DNA of 64,000 bases from Diphasiastrum complanatum (GCA_029204225.1 CM055101.1:5647246-5711245); one strand, 5' to 3'; counted from the stretch's first letter, positions 44,602 to 59,399 are shown. Numbers and translations: made by a program. The notes: generated by a model from the letters alone, not told the origin.

Positions 44602-46962
44602 CCTCAATCCTCTCGTTTACTCTCTGATCCCTCTGTCCCTTTGCTGTAAACAACAGGGCAAGGAGCACTGGATTTGGAAGTATGGTAGTGAAGATTAAAC
44701 ACACAGCTCCTGATTGATGCATAACTTTCAGAGTCCAGACTAAAAACATGAGAAAGCTGGACTATTCAACGAAAGCAAGAGAGATAGATAGAGCACAAGC
44801 GAGAACTCTAGATGAGTGAATTAGCTGAGAGAGATATCGGCGGAAGAGAAGGTGGCCCCTTTGGCCTTCACAAATGACTTGGACGGTACTAGGTAGATGA
44901 GAGGGAGGGGACCAGACCGGCTCCACTGCACAAGACTCGTATGCATTGCTACACTTTTATGTGACATAAAAGCACCCGGTCACAGGTAGATACCTAAGCA
45001 GAATAACAGCAATTAAGCAAGATTCGTGCAACATGCTCTGATGTATCATTTTCAAAATACTACTACAATCTGCGGAATCTGCCCAAAATGTGGGTCACCT
45101 TAATTTTATAGCAAGGTGGGTTTACTACTAATATGCCTAATTGCAGACCTGGTAACATTTTCAATGCGTCTATCTATCTATATCCATACCTGCAGTATGC
45201 GCGCGCCCAGAGACACTTGTCTAAAGATGGCGATGATGCAGAATGCACTCGAAGCTTCCTTGAAGCTTGTGGCGTGTGTTTGTTCAAGCTACAAGTTACA
45301 TGGCTATTGCTCCATCATCAATTGGACTGTATTCATGCTCACATTTACAAGCTTTGATTGCATATTAGTGCGACTATTCAATGATCTATTACAAATCTTA
45401 GGGGATCGCTGCGCGAAATAAGTGTGTATTGCTGTTGCTTACTACAATCTACATGAGTATATACTTCAGCTGCCAGCATATATCCTGCATTAGGATGCTA
45501 ATGAACGACGTAGCAGGAAGCGCGTCCTCCCACTGAAACCTCCAATCATAAGTATTTTGTTGAAGAAATAGTTCGTGCTCAACCCCCAATCGTCCTATTC
45601 ACCTCTGCGAAGCTATAAGGAGGCGTTGGCGCAGCTTCCTCGAGAGCTCGAAGAAATCATCGAAACGCAATGGACAGTGCTCTACTGCATCATTTTTTAT
45701 ACAATTCTATATATCACTATTTCATCAAAATGTTAGATTTTCACTCCAAAATATTGTGTTAAGGTTGGAAAAATTTCAACATTGATTCACATGGGCGTTT
45801 AGGCTTTTTTTTACAGGAGGACACCATGCTATGAGTTTGGTGGCCTCAAGAGACCATAAGAAAAGACAAAACCTTGATCTATTCATATGGTCTAATACAT
45901 TCACTCACATGAAGAAAATAAGGAGGTATGATGGTGTAGAAAATGAGTGGATAGTTAGGGTTTTGGGGCTCCAAAATGATTGAGATAGTTCATGAAACCC
46001 TTAAAATTAGGGTTTTGGGATTGGAAGTTTAAAAAATGCTTGCCTCTGGATTAGTTGTGCACCCAAGCCATCCATAAAAGGTAAACTTTTTTTTAAGTGC
46101 AAAAACATGGGGAATCTATTGTAAAGTCCAAGAGTGCTCACCCCAGTTATAATTCACCACATGATGATTTATTATTGGCCTAAAATTTCAAACTACAATT
46201 GTATGATGATGAGGCGAGGTCCATACTGGAAAAGTGTACACTTGATTCATATGCAAGTGCAAGTACGAATTGAGGCCGACTGTGCAAAAGATATTTATAT
46301 TGTTGTCTTGGCCTTCACACATTTGAGACTTGCAATCATTTGCACATATATATGTTTTATAAAAAACAAGAGGTTTGCTTATAAGATGAAGGTGGGAGTA
46401 CTCTTGCAACATGGTGAAAGCTCCATGTAGCGACACATTACTAGATTATTCCCAAATGCTTTGCACCAACCGGCTAGGCGGGGGGAGGGGACACAAGAAC
46501 TTATGCAATTGTTCTTTTCATGCTTGATACCTCTCCTTGTACTTGTTTGATTTCTCCTCAACTAGCGAGCATTCAATTAAAACTATTTTGTTGGTTATTC
46601 TTCTTCAAATGGCATGCATTGACTATACAATATTGTGACATGTAAAATTTTATTTGCAAAGATGTGACTTTCATTGAACATCAGTTCGTTGATATGAAGG
46701 GCAAACACCACCCCCCCCCCCAACTGTTTCACCTCCGAGCCACGGTGATTGAGTGCAAGAGAGGAGAGGATCCTGGCTCTTGGAAAATAGAAAAATGAAT
46801 GAGGAGATGGGTGAGTTCCTACCAAGAATATAGACCCCAAAAGTAGAGGAATATTCTCTTCAAGATACCCCAAGACCATGCAAAAGCAACTTGATCTCCT
46901 ATTCTTGCACAAAAAGCTATCAATCACCATGCACTAGCTCCATAGATCCAATAAGAGCACTT
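44602..46962. other. 5' flank of the orphan ORF and intergenic DNA
   Basis: On the minus strand a CT-rich stretch (about 44768-44800) precedes the ORF and could be its 5' untranslated region. From 45.1 to 46.9 kb only short open frames without features occur. A C12 run lies near 46710. Confidence 0.35.
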
Positions 46963-47939
46963 TGTTGGATTATTCTCCTGATTATCGACTAATCAATCCT
47001 TATTATCCAATTCTGCAGTTTTATGCATGTTTCTACACAGTCTGCATAAATACTCGAGAATCACTTGTAAATTTCCAGGAACTACTAACTGGATGAATGT
47101 CAGCTCATAATGGCCAACTAGCCATTAAGATCTACGACCTAATTAGCTATCCTACTGGACGAGCCACATTTTGCTTAGTATAAATAGTTGATCATACTTA
47201 TATTATTTCTAATGCATTTTAGAATGCTTTTCAAAGTATTCATAGATTATTGTAGCAACTCTCTCAAGCTTTCAAGCTTGAACACTCTTGAGCATTCTAG
47301 CTCAATTCTTTAGAGTTTATTTAGAGTTTTCCTAGCGCTTACTGCTTATTAGCGGAAGTATAATTCAGATAGAGTTTCAATTACTCAGAGATAGCTTAGA
47401 GTACGCGGTTTCTATCTGCAATTGTCTTGTGCTCATCATCATCTATTTCATGCTGAATCAATCTATCAGAGAGAGAGATTTAGAACTATAGCTATTGTTT
47501 TTTAGTCTGTAATTAGGAGCATGCACTTATCAACGTTATTGTATTGTGTTCCGATTCTCTTTTATATATACAGATTCGCTACTATTCAATCCTTACATTC
47601 TTGATTGAATGCAATTGTCTCTCTCACTCTCTTGCACACAAACACGGTTATCAAAGACAGAGGATCGCACTGTCCAAGATGCCTAATGCTTCGCAATCCT
47701 ACTATTACGGCAGTCTTAGACTCCTACTTAGATAACCCAAAAAGGGATAACAAGCTTTTGATTCCGTTCTCTAGTCAATCCACGTTCCTGAAATCACAGT
47801 TACTATTGTGTTCATTGTTTTTCTTATTGTTGGTAGAGGCATCGTTTTACATCGTAATCGCCTCTCATGTTCTGCCTCCATCATGTCCATTGCAATCGTA
47901 ATCAATCGTAGACCAAGTAGACTATCGTTCATACACCAA
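46963..47939 (+). repeat. 5' LTR of the 47-51 kb Copia
   Basis: A TG...CA LTR of 977 bp. It has a TATA box in AGTATAAATAGTTGATC (about 47178) and a second TTTTATATATACAG (about 47560). Its last ~450 bp match the 3' LTR; the first half does not, apart from short words such as CAGTCTGCA. Confidence 0.8.
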
Positions 47940-48036
47940 CAAAAGTGGTATCAAAGTCTTGATTCAGTGGATTACTTGTGTCCAGGATCTTTTTTCAGAA
48001 GCTATTCTAAACTGTTTGTGTATAATTTCGATCACT

Positions 48037-49238
48037 ATGGAAGGCACCTCAGAGATCCGCTTGATCAATAAATTCAACGGAGATGACTTCCACATATGGA
48101 AGTTCAAAATGAGGATGATCCTGATTGAAAAGGAGTTATGGGAATACGTTAACGGTTCTATAGCTAGACCAGCAGAACCCGAACAGTTCCCAGCTTGGGA
48201 AGCCAAGGATGGCAAGGCTCTTGCCATGGTATCTCTAGACCTTAAGACACTCAAATTGCTCATGTATCCAACTGCACTACTTCCAAAGAAATATGGGATA
48301 CATTCACCAACATCTACGAGACCTCAGATGTCTCAACTCGCCTCTTCTTGAGGAAGAAGGTACTAACACTCAGAATGTGTGAAAGCACCTCAATCCGCGA
48401 CCATCTAAACGTGTTTAAACAATTGATGAACTAACTGGCTGCAATAGGTTCCCCTATATCAGAAAAAGACTCTACCATGTCTCTTCTTGCCAGTCTTCCA
48501 TCCTCCTACGATAATTTAGTATTGCTTCTGAGCAATACTCCTGCGCTGTCTTTCCAAAAACTGACAGCAGGCTTGTTGCAGGAAGAAGTTAGGAGGAAAA
48601 GCTTGTCCACATCTACGAGTACCAAATCCATGGCACTCTATTTAAACAAGAAGCAATCCAAGAAGAAGAAAGGCTTCAAGGATAAGAAGACAATGGCAGA
48701 ACAACCAGCAGCATCACAACCATAACAACAACAATAGTATAGTCACTCATCATCCAAGACCAAGCTATTTTGCAGATATTGCAAAGGAACCAACCACGAA
48801 ATCAAGGACTGTCACATCCTCAAGTACAATGAAACAAAGAAGAAGATGCAATAGCACCAAGAAGGCAACCTTGACACAGTCAAAAGATCTCAAGATGAAG
48901 AAAAGGAGCTGATGGTACAAGATCAATCCAGTAGAGATGCCCATCATTGGTATCTCGATTCAGGTGCTTCTCAACACATGACGCCATGCAAGGACCTCTT
49001 CTCTACACTCACAACTACAGAATCAAAGTACATTTTCTTTGGTGACTCTAGTTTACACCAAGTTGAAGGCCAAGGGTCTATTCAACTGCAGTTCTCTGAT
49101 GGCATCACTAGGCAACTTAATGGAGCACTTTATGTAGCCAAATTAACAAAGAACCTTTTATCTATTAGCAAGATCACAGATCAGGGCTATAGAGCTTTGT
49201 TCACTGCCAACCAATGTACTATTTTAAATGAAAACTGA
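48037..49238 (+). pseudogene. Copia gag-protease, broken
   Basis: The ATG at 48037 starts MEGTSEIRLINKFNGDDF, a Copia Gag (FHIWKFKMRMILIEKELW). A frameshift near 48270 leads to KEIWDTFTNIYE, RLFLRKKVLTLRM and SLLASLPSSYDNLV, with a TAG at about 48432. A Lys-rich linker is followed by the zinc knuckle CRYCKGTNHEIKDC. The protease has an intact WYLDSGASQHMT site and AKLTKNLLSISKITDQGY. The frame ends at 49238, after which the sequence jumps to RNase H. Confidence 0.85.
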
Positions 49239-49249
49239 AAGGAAATCTT

Positions 49250-49718
49250 CTCTGCTTATAGAGAAGGAAATTTTACATATTGATTCACAATGTTGCACTT
49301 TCTGTGAGTTGTTCAGATGCAAATTTATGGCATCAAAGCATAAATGCATTTCATTATCCTCCACAAAATCAGAATATGTCTCAGCTAAGTCAGCAGTGAA
49401 GGAGATTTTATGACTTAGTAGACTACAGGATCTGAGATTCCCACAAATTGGTCCAACCATACTCCAATGTGACAATCAAAGTTATATAGCTCTGTCATTG
49501 AACCGACGAACTCACACAAGGACCAAACATATAGAGGTTCAAGTTCATTTTCTCAGAGAGAAGGTTAAGAATGAAGACGTTGCACTAAGTTACTGTCACA
49601 TAGACAGTATGTTGGCTGACATTCTGACAACACCATTGTCAAGGGACAAATATTCTACTCGTAGAATTATTAAATCTCAATTTGAGTCCAGATTCGTAGT
49701 AGAAAGCTTAAAGGGAAG
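49250..49718 (+). pseudogene. Copia RNase H C-terminal remnant
   Basis: KHKCISLSSTKSEYVSAKSAVKEIL is read first, then after a stop in place of Trp, QIGPTILQCDNQSYIALS, TRTKHIEVQVHFLREKV and SMLADILTTPLSRDKY. This is the end of Copia RNase H. It directly follows the protease remnant, so roughly 2.5-3 kb of integrase and RT has been lost. The 3' LTR begins at 49719. Confidence 0.85.
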
Positions 49719-51130
<1,412 letters not shown>

Positions 51131-53400
51131 CCCTTGAGGCTCTGGAATTGTTGCTTTTTCATCTTTGGGATTGTGGCAGCTTCCGGTGATGTAGTGGCAG
51201 GATCTTCTATCAAGGGCTTGGCTTGAATTTTCTTTCCTTTCCTTAGCACTGTGGTTGTCGATGGTGTGGAGAGATCCTTCTTTGTTGGGAAGTTGGAGTT
51301 CTCCTCTGGTAGATGGTTGCAATCTGTTTGTCAGCTTCACTAGTACTGGTGGAAGGCTTTATTGGCGGTGACGTCTCGAGACTGCTTCTAGTATGATGGA
51401 ATGGATGGTGAAGGCGTCTGTTTAAGAAGTAACAGTGTCTATAAACTACTTTTGTTGATATTTCAATGTAAAGATTTGAGCAGAAACATTAAGAGGTCCT
51501 ACCCATAATAATGCTACATAAAGAAACACACTAAATCAAACGACATTGTACGAACAAACAAGCAAGCAACAAACAACATAGTGGACGTAAGAGAAGAAAT
51601 GAAAAGGTGTAGCCATACATAGAGAGGATTTATAATATTTCCATGTGTTTTCTTTACAAAAGTAGTGTGAAATGGCACAAGGCCATGGCAACATGAATGC
51701 AAGAACATAAAACAAGAATGCAAGTGTCATTCATATAGCATGCGACAAACAACAACATCAATCTCAAGCCATGACAATAGAATAGTTTGTCATCTAGATT
51801 CAAAACTACTAGTTTATGACATTAAAAAATATGTACCTAGAGACACTATGAAGGGCAAAAGCTTGAGAGATTGGGATTCTAGCACTATCGGAGGATATGC
51901 TAACAATGTTGCTACAGAGAAAAGACTTGATAATAGCTCAACAACGATGCGGTTGGATCCCTAAGTCAGATAGTCCTTGGTGATGCTATACTGCCATGTC
52001 CAGTGGTAGAGATCATTTAACTTATTCTGATGTGTCAAAAGATAAGCTTCAAGAGCAACACATGCTATTCTTCATAGTAGGTCAGAGTCATCTATGCATT
52101 TCGACAGATAGTAATATGGTGACTCTCTACAACTCTATGGAAATGCAACCGGCTTGGGCTAGAAGATCTGGTTGAGGATGAGAGTATGTCATAGGATAAT
52201 TTCCAAACCATGAGATCACAATGATATCCCTCCCTTTTATTCGATTGGTGGTCCCACGCCAATGACTGCTGCGCAGTGTTGGGGTTTGTCGTCGTCGGTG
52301 TCCTTGTGGAGTATGGACATGGCCCCGAATAATGGAGCATGTTTGTAAAAAATGTCTGCTAAAGAGCCATGTCTACATGAGGATGGAACATAAACACGAA
52401 AGAAGCACTCTGTTGGGGGTATTCCCACCATGTGTGTAAATAAATAAAAGTCAAAGTTGGTAGAAAAAGTTGCAAAGGTCATGGCATCCTGCGTGTATAA
52501 GCCCATGGCCCAATGAGCACTTGTAAATAGATAATTTTGGCAATAAACTTGACTTTGGGCCATGTAATTGAAATAATATTAGAAGGCCAAAGTTAAGCTT
52601 AAGTTAAGTTGCTAGGTTTTTTTGGATTTATCCAAAAGTCAAATGGTGGTAGGTGGGGTGTGTTTCTTCCTACACCATAGATTCATTTGTGTTTCTTATG
52701 GACGGTGTGGATTACAATCCCACCTTTTGCACGTAGCCAATAGGAACCAAGGGGCAAGGCCCACCCCAAAGATAAAAAGGCACCATTTGTAACCCATTTG
52801 CATGCTTAATAGAGAGGAGGAGACTCAAGCATCCTCACTTGCTAATCAATCTTGCTTATGCTCTTGTGATGTTTTTCTTGTTCTTTCTGGTTTCCATGTT
52901 TTTGCTTTGTGCTAGTTAAGGTTTCTCCATAAGCAATGACATTGAGCATTTTAGCTAACCTCCATCTCAACTCTCCATCTCTATCCTCTTCTCTATCACA
53001 CACTCTCTCTCTTTCTTTATTCACCCTCTATAAAGATGAATGCATGTGGTTAGATTTAAGGGAAGTAGGATTAAGTGGATCAGAGTTCATGAAAGTAGTG
53101 TTAAAGTGAAGTAGAGTTAGGGAAAAGAGTAGAATGCATCTAAATCTAGCAACTTGATATAGCTACATATCTATCTAGCGCTCTTAGCTACTCACCGACT
53201 GAACTAAATACCCTACTGTGAAAATCTCAGGCCAATCAGAACAAGGATAAAAATTTATTAAGGAAAAACCACCGTAAGAGGCCTAAAATCACACTTTCGG
53301 CCACCCAGACTGATCAGATTCCTAAGACCCAGCTTGAATTCCACAGATCCATCAAGATCTAGCTATCCTGGACATCTCCGTCGAATGAATCTGAGATCTG
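51131..53400. other. Intergenic / possible Gypsy 5' region
   Basis: No coding region is supported. A TAGTATGGACGGTGTGG-like stretch and CACCCC-rich sequence near 52620-52800 may belong to the LTR of the Gypsy gag that follows, but I find neither a primer site nor a second copy. Confidence 0.3.
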
Positions 53401-53492
53401 AATGATCGATACCTAGAAGGATTGCAAATCAAGCTCCAAACCTACCGAGAGTAGTAGTCGTGCAAATTGAGGTAGAAGCAGAACCAGCAGAA

Positions 53493-55225
53493 ATGAATCC
53501 AATTCATGTCACACCCCTGCAAGCAATTCGGAGAGTACCTCGGCTGGAGATGCTAAAATATGACAGACCGTCAGATCCGATCAGATTTCTCCAGATCTAT
53601 GAGCAAGCGTGCGAGATCTATGGCAAGCGGACACCGGCGAAAAAGTTGATGATGTTTCCACTGTCACTAATTACGACAATGCAAGACTGGTTTTTTAATC
53701 TCTCAAACAAAAAAAAAGTCCACCTGAGAAGGGGTGAAATAGGCTCTCATCAAGCGCTTTAAACCAAGAAAGTTCCTAGAAGATCCATTTCTCCTATTGA
53801 GCAAAGTGAAAATGGAAAAAAGAGAAAGGGTTAGGGATTAAATAGAACGGGTCAAATACTTGAGATCCGAGTGCAACGCAGCCCTAACTTCCGATAATGC
53901 GATCATTATGTGGTTTCTCGTGGGGTTACCACGAAGTATCAAAAGAGAGTTGAAAAGACGAGAGCAGTACGCTACATTGCAAGAAGCAATGGAAGACGCC
54001 ATCAGGGAAGAAGATGAGGGTTCAGACGATGAAAGCATCATCATCCAATACTTCTAACATATCAATAGATCTGTTGATGGAGCTAATGATGAAATTACAC
54101 AAGTAGCAGATGGAACAACTTATGGCATATTTTGATCAGAAATTGAAGGCCTTGCATGGAGTAGTAGCACCAACTCCAAATCCACCGGAACAGAACCAGC
54201 TACAATATCCCCAACGAAAAAATGTATGGTGTTCAATTTGTACTCAAAACCATACAACAAATGAGTGTCCAGTTTTGAAACAAAATCTCAAACTGACACA
54301 GAGGTTTTGCAACCTATGCAATGCATCTTTGCACGAAATAGCATTTTGCCCATTCAACTCTCAGATCATACAACAAAAGAGGAACCAATACCAAACCTCT
54401 TATTCTTACCATCAGGGAGCACCGTGGTACGACGCACCAAATAATCAACGTGCATGGCCTTACCTGCACCACCAGGGCCAGTTAATAATCAAGTGGCTCA
54501 TGTAAATTTGGTAGCAGTAGAACAAGAACCACCACCCCAACCTGAGCAACAATAGTGGTATGGATCGAAGGAGGCATTTGTCGATCCAGAAATCAACGAA
54601 TACTATGCAACCTACGCTGTACAACCTCAACGTCAGGGAGGCAAGATCGATGGCTGCCATGGATGCGGCAAAGGCCACCGAATTGATGAATGTCCTTATA
54701 AGAGACAGTAAATGACCTTTTGTAGAGAATGCGGATATGGGCATTGCTACAAGAACTGCCCATTTAAACCTGGAACAAGTGCACCCCTGAATTTAATAAA
54801 TGTACAACCAGTAGCAGTTCTAGGAAGGACGCCACAAGAAGGAAAAACCCCCCATGTTCCTGTGCTAGTAGTTACGAGAGCATAGAGACAGAAGGGAGTG
54901 GCCCCATCACCACCTCCATCAGTATTAGTGACTGACGACCAACCCTCCATTGCAAGACCATACCCAAATGTGAGGGAAGAAGGAAGGATATATCATAAGG
55001 TCCGTCATTGGGTATAAAAATCCCAATAAGAGAAAGTTGCACAAGCACAAGAAGATCCGGTAGAACCTCAACCTATAAAAGAACCAGCACCACAAGCAGC
55101 CTCGCCAGTGAGAACAAATCAAAACATCCACTTACATCATCACGAACCACCGTTCCATATGGAAGTGCTACAGGTTCCCTAGTAAGGAGTGCTCACCAGT
55201 CTACTATCTAGCTGCTAAACTTATC
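53493..55225 (+). pseudogene. Ty3/Gypsy gag with four zinc knuckles, broken
   Basis: Gag of the same family as that at 2.2-3.2 kb. The ATG at 53493 begins MNPIHVTPLQAIRRVPRLEM, followed by SDPIRFLQIYEQACEIYG and QDWFFNLS. A frameshift near 53730 and a stop in VRD-IERVKYLRSEC (about 53839) follow, then LPRSIKRELKRREQYATL and an acidic EEDEGSDDE. The first knuckle pair is CSICTQNHTTNEC and CNLCNASLHEIAFC (CX2CX4HX4C). Further on, past more stops, a second pair is seen: CHGCGKGHRIDEC and CRECGYGHCYKNC (CX2CX3HX4C). A Pro/Gln-rich tail with several stops runs to about 55225. Protease and polymerase are not found downstream. Confidence 0.85.
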
Positions 55226-55439
55226 TCTTGGTGAGTCACTATGGATTGCACCTCAAGCCAAGAGCATCCTCGCTGAATGGGCCAAAATGAAACCAGAAAT
55301 AGCAGCAGAAGAGCCCTTATATTGTGTGGGCTATGATGGAACGAGCAACGTCCTCCATATTGGGGCAGCCAAGTATTCATCTTTATCTTTATGAATTGTT
55401 GACCACCAGCACCCAGATTGCAGGATCTTTCAAACTGTA

Positions 55440-55700
55440 ATGTAAGAGGTTTATTGCTATGTAGTACTATATGCTATACATAGTATATTTGTAGTTCTTG
55501 TCATAATCTCCACATTGAAGTAAGAATTTGTATCATGATTTTAGCTTTTATCTATTTTTTAGCAGTGTCAAAATTCCGACACATTTAAAATCCATCAGAT
55601 TTCGAAGGAAAAAAAAAAAGTGTCAGATTCCGACGGCCATGTGGCAAAACAAAAAAAATGGAATTTTTTTTTTGTCGGAATCCGATGTCCACATGGAAAA
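55440..55700 (+). repeat. ~260-bp direct repeat, left copy (LTR-like)
   Basis: It begins TGTAAGAGGTTTATTGC and matches 57916-58175 with scattered differences (about 90% by eye). Both contain GTAGTACTATAT, an A-rich block after GATTTCGAAGG, and TCCGA motifs. Paired copies 2.5 kb apart suggest LTRs of one element, but their right ends cannot be fixed. Confidence 0.75.
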
Positions 55701-56440
55701 AAAAAATGGAAGATTTTTTTTTCACGGAAGTGGGCTCAAAAATATCCCTTGCCACCATTGCCCAAGTGAGAAGGCCCCGTGGTCTCTAGTCAGACTCTGG
55801 CTGCCTCGTTGCTATCTGAAATGTTCTTACTCTTTTTTTGCATGTTTCCAGTCCTCCTTCTCCACATAGGAAGGCCTGTCTCTCTTGGATTTCACTGCAT
55901 CTCGAATCTCTGATTTGTAGTGGCTCATCACAACCTTGGATCTGACAGTTCATAGCATCGAAGAGAGAAAATGATGTTGCTACTTCGAACTCAACACTTC
56001 AAAGTTGTTACAAGTGGACACTTGTTTGAATCCAGATGAACCTCAAGCAGCCTTTTCGAGTTAATATTGAGTTTGAAGTAGCAAACACACTTTTCTCATT
56101 TCGATGTGCACAACAACAAAATGCGCGATTTCCAACACAAGGTTCTGACGGTTTCAAAAAAATTTCGTAATCCGTCATAATCCGACATAATAATACATCG
56201 GAATCCAACACAAAAAAAAAAAAAAAACGAAATTGTCAGAAAAAAAATATTCTTGCCGGAATTTTTTTTTTTACAGACGGTGAATTCATGGCCAATAAAA
56301 ATGTCGAAATCCGACATTCCATTTCAGAGATTGAAACTTTTTAAATAGATGATGTCACCTGTCCGTGCATAAAAAAAAAAAAGGATAAAGCGGACGTCGA
56401 ATTCCGATGAATAATACAGATGTCGAAATCCAACGTCCGT
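55565..56440. repeat. TCCGAC motif cluster 1
   Basis: About a dozen words of the form (A)ATTCCGAC, AATCCGAT or GTCGGAATC occur in both orientations, together with GTCCACRTGG words and poly-A/T blocks of 8-14 bases (for example 55611, 55666, 56214). Nothing in the stretch is coding. Confidence 0.6.
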
Positions 56441-57915
56441 GACCGAATTCTCAAAGCCGCATCATTTTTCTAGGGTATTCTTATTTTTTATTCTTGTAGG
56501 AGATTCTTGGAAATTGGCTTTTGGTGCTTCTTCTCAATTCTATCAATTCCATTTGTCTCATTCTAAGTACGATTCTTTTGTTTTGTTATGTGCAACTAAG
56601 ATTTCTTTCTTTGTAACTTTTTCTTGTACACTATCTTCCTTGTATTGTATATTTTGTGTAGTTAAACACAAATATGTGTTGTAGTGATTTATGATCATGA
56701 GCGAATGAAAGAGGAAGAGAAGGATGTGTGTGAGAGACAGAGAGAGCAAGAGAAATATAGATAGAAGAGTTTGATTTAATATTATATTCTTTGTAAATTT
56801 TAGGGTTTAGATTTAATGTTATATTTTTTGTGAAATAGTGTGAGACTGAGAGCTCTTGAGGTTTGAATGAAGATCATAACCAGCTCCACCATCACAGATG
56901 TAGAGCTATCACTTTTTCTCACTGATTGATCCAGTATGGCTATCTTGTTGCTATTCCCTATCGAGCCATAAAGGGTAATCCATCATTGCCTGATACATGT
57001 AAAATGAGATATCAACTAGAGAAAACTAGTGAAGCGTGCTCGGTATGATGGCATTTCTGTTGAAAATCAGAACTCAAAATGAACTTTGAAGAGTGCCATT
57101 GACTCACTATCTCCGTTGGAAGCTTGAGATATCTTGGCTATGGGGTGCTTAATTATCTCTGCTCTATGAGTTAGAGCCCAGTTTTCCTTGCAAGATATTT
57201 GGAGAGCTGGCCTACTATCATTGCTAGATGAGTGAGTCATTTAACCATTCAATCACATTATAGTCGTTGAGGAACTGAACGTTGGCTTTCAAAATACTGA
57301 AGCATTATTGCTGATTTTCAAAAGAGAGTTGAGAGATGTGATTATTAACATCGCTACCTCTATAATACATCTGATCATCGCTGCTACTACTTTGAGTATT
57401 AGATTTGACGGAAAGCCATCACTAAGCTAGTTGTCAGATCAGAGACTCAGCTAACTGAGCCTTCACGATCCTGAAAAGGGAGCTTGCAACTATTGTCTAA
57501 AGTTGATCTATCAATGACCATTGAGAACTCACTCATTTATTGTCAATGGGAGCCCTCATGGCTGTTCTAGTTGAGAGCAGTTCTGTCCTAGCAAAGGACA
57601 GAAGCAAAGTGACAAACATAGTCAAATCAATTGAAGCATTCATGACTAGCACTTCTTTGCTTTCCGGCTACATGCATATGCACTCAGAATTAATAGGTAT
57701 GGATTTATCTATTTTCAGTTCGTTTCATCTATGCATTTTCCGTAATCATTTATTTTTCGTATGCACTTCGAATTCATGTCGATTAAAGTATGTTTGATTG
57801 CAATTATGCTAGTTTCCATACCAATTAACGAATGGGTTCGTAATGTACTAGTGACTTGATTAATATTGTGAATCATAGTTGATCTAAATATTCATTTGGC
57901 ATGTTTGAAACGATT
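56441..57915. other. Spacer between direct repeats, no gene seen
   Basis: AT-rich DNA with short open frames and no recognisable domain. If the flanking repeats are LTRs, this would be the interior of a non-coding (LARD-like) element. Confidence 0.3.
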
Positions 57916-58175
57916 GTAAGAGGTTAATTGCTATGTAGTACTATATCTCATACATAGTATATTTGTAGTTCTTGTCATAATCTCCACACTAAGTAAGAAT
58001 TCGTATCATAATTTTAGCTTTTTTCTATTTGTTAGCAGTGTTGAAATCCCGACACATTTAAAATCCAACAGATTTCGAAGGAAAAAAAAAAAAGTGTCGG
58101 ATTCCGATGACCATGTGGCAAAACAAAAAAAAATGAAATTTTTTTTTTGTCTGAATCCGATGTCCACGTGGACAG
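57916..58175 (+). repeat. ~260-bp direct repeat, right copy (LTR-like)
   Basis: Second copy of 55440-55700, starting TGTAAGAGGTTAATTGC. It leads into a second cluster of TCCGA and GTCCACGTGG words that runs to about 58430. Confidence 0.75.
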
Positions 58176-58553
58176 AAAAAAAAAATTCAGATTTTTTTCT
58201 TTTCCACGGGGACGTCAGATTCCAACGTCGATGTGGTCAAGCCGTCCGAATTCGACGTCCACGTGGTATGCTCTCCGAAAAATGTTTTTATCAGCCGGTT
58301 GCTAGTTTTGGGCTTGGCATCGGATTCCGATGGATTTTAAATGCGATGGATTCCAACGACCCTATAGCGATGCATTTTTTGACACTCGCGTTGATTCAAA
58401 AAAAAATTAAAATGCGATTTCACATCGGAAATCCTGTCAGAAATCGCAGCAATTCTTGTAGTGTGGTGAACCATGAGGTTCTTTTAGACACTTCTAAAAG
58501 AATTCATTCATCTAGCAAGAGAGTTGTAGATAGATCAAGCTAAATTTGAGGAG

Positions 58554-59254
58554 TGTGAAGAGTTGCCAAAAATTGGCAAATCTAGCTTGATCAAAAACCA
58601 TGTAGTATAATGTAAATTTTGTACATAAGTGGATTCCACACATGTGAGGCCAAGATGCCACGTGGCAACCCACTCCTAATGTAGGTTAGTTCAATTCAGG
58701 AGAGTTGGTCATGTCTATTTGGTGGTCATCCCTACTTTATAGGACCTACACCTAAGTTTAAGATAAAAATTTGACCAACTAGCAACCTACCAGGCATAAC
58801 TCTAGGATCTAGGCTAGAGTTTCATTTTAGGGCAAGAAGGGTGAGTTTACTTCCTTATTACATGCTAGAAATCCACCTAACTTCAAGAAGGAAGTCGAAT
58901 TTGCTATGTATTCCAAGCTCCCATAGTGAGAAGATAGAATATTTTTGGAGCTCATTGGCAATCTCAAGCTAGTTCACTATGTACATTGAGTTTCTATGAT
59001 CCAAATGAAACCAAATCAATTTCTACTTGTTTCTCAGGTTGAAGGGTGTACTACAGCCTGTAGTACACACATGTGGGCTCGGATTTCAATGTTGATCAAT
59101 GCTTTTGATTGTTAATGCTTGTTGTTTGTCAAATTGCCAATCTAGATCAACTTTTTTGTGTCTAGTTTTCTGATAGATTGTTAAGCAAGCATCCAATCAC
59201 TCTTGTGGATCTTTTGTAGATCCATTTATGGTCCTAAAGTACAGTACTCTCACA
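58554..59254 (+). repeat. Copia LTR, ~701 bp, plus strand
   Basis: TGTGAAGAGTTGCC ... CTCTCACA, the same LTR family as 38513-39205 in inverse orientation. The next bases ATCAGAAC resemble a primer site (TGGTATCAGAGC) that lost its first four bases. No coding remnant follows, so it is a solo LTR or a stub. Confidence 0.85.
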
Positions 59255-59399
59255 ATCAGAACAATTCAAAATTTTAGCAATTCTTAGATAGAAAATAGCT
59301 ACACTTTAGATGAGGATATCTTGAACTATAGTGCATCAAATTGATGATTGTAAAGTACAATACTGAGGGTAGGCATGTTTTTGAAATGAGTGTCACATC

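Noticed and set aside
45116-45421. 101-codon plus frame
   Set aside because: No domain, and two overlapping frames of similar length; typical chance frame in intergenic DNA.
47544-47901. Open frames in the 5' LTR, repeated at 50730
   Set aside because: They lie in the R-U5 region of a Copia LTR and are similar only because the LTRs are similar.
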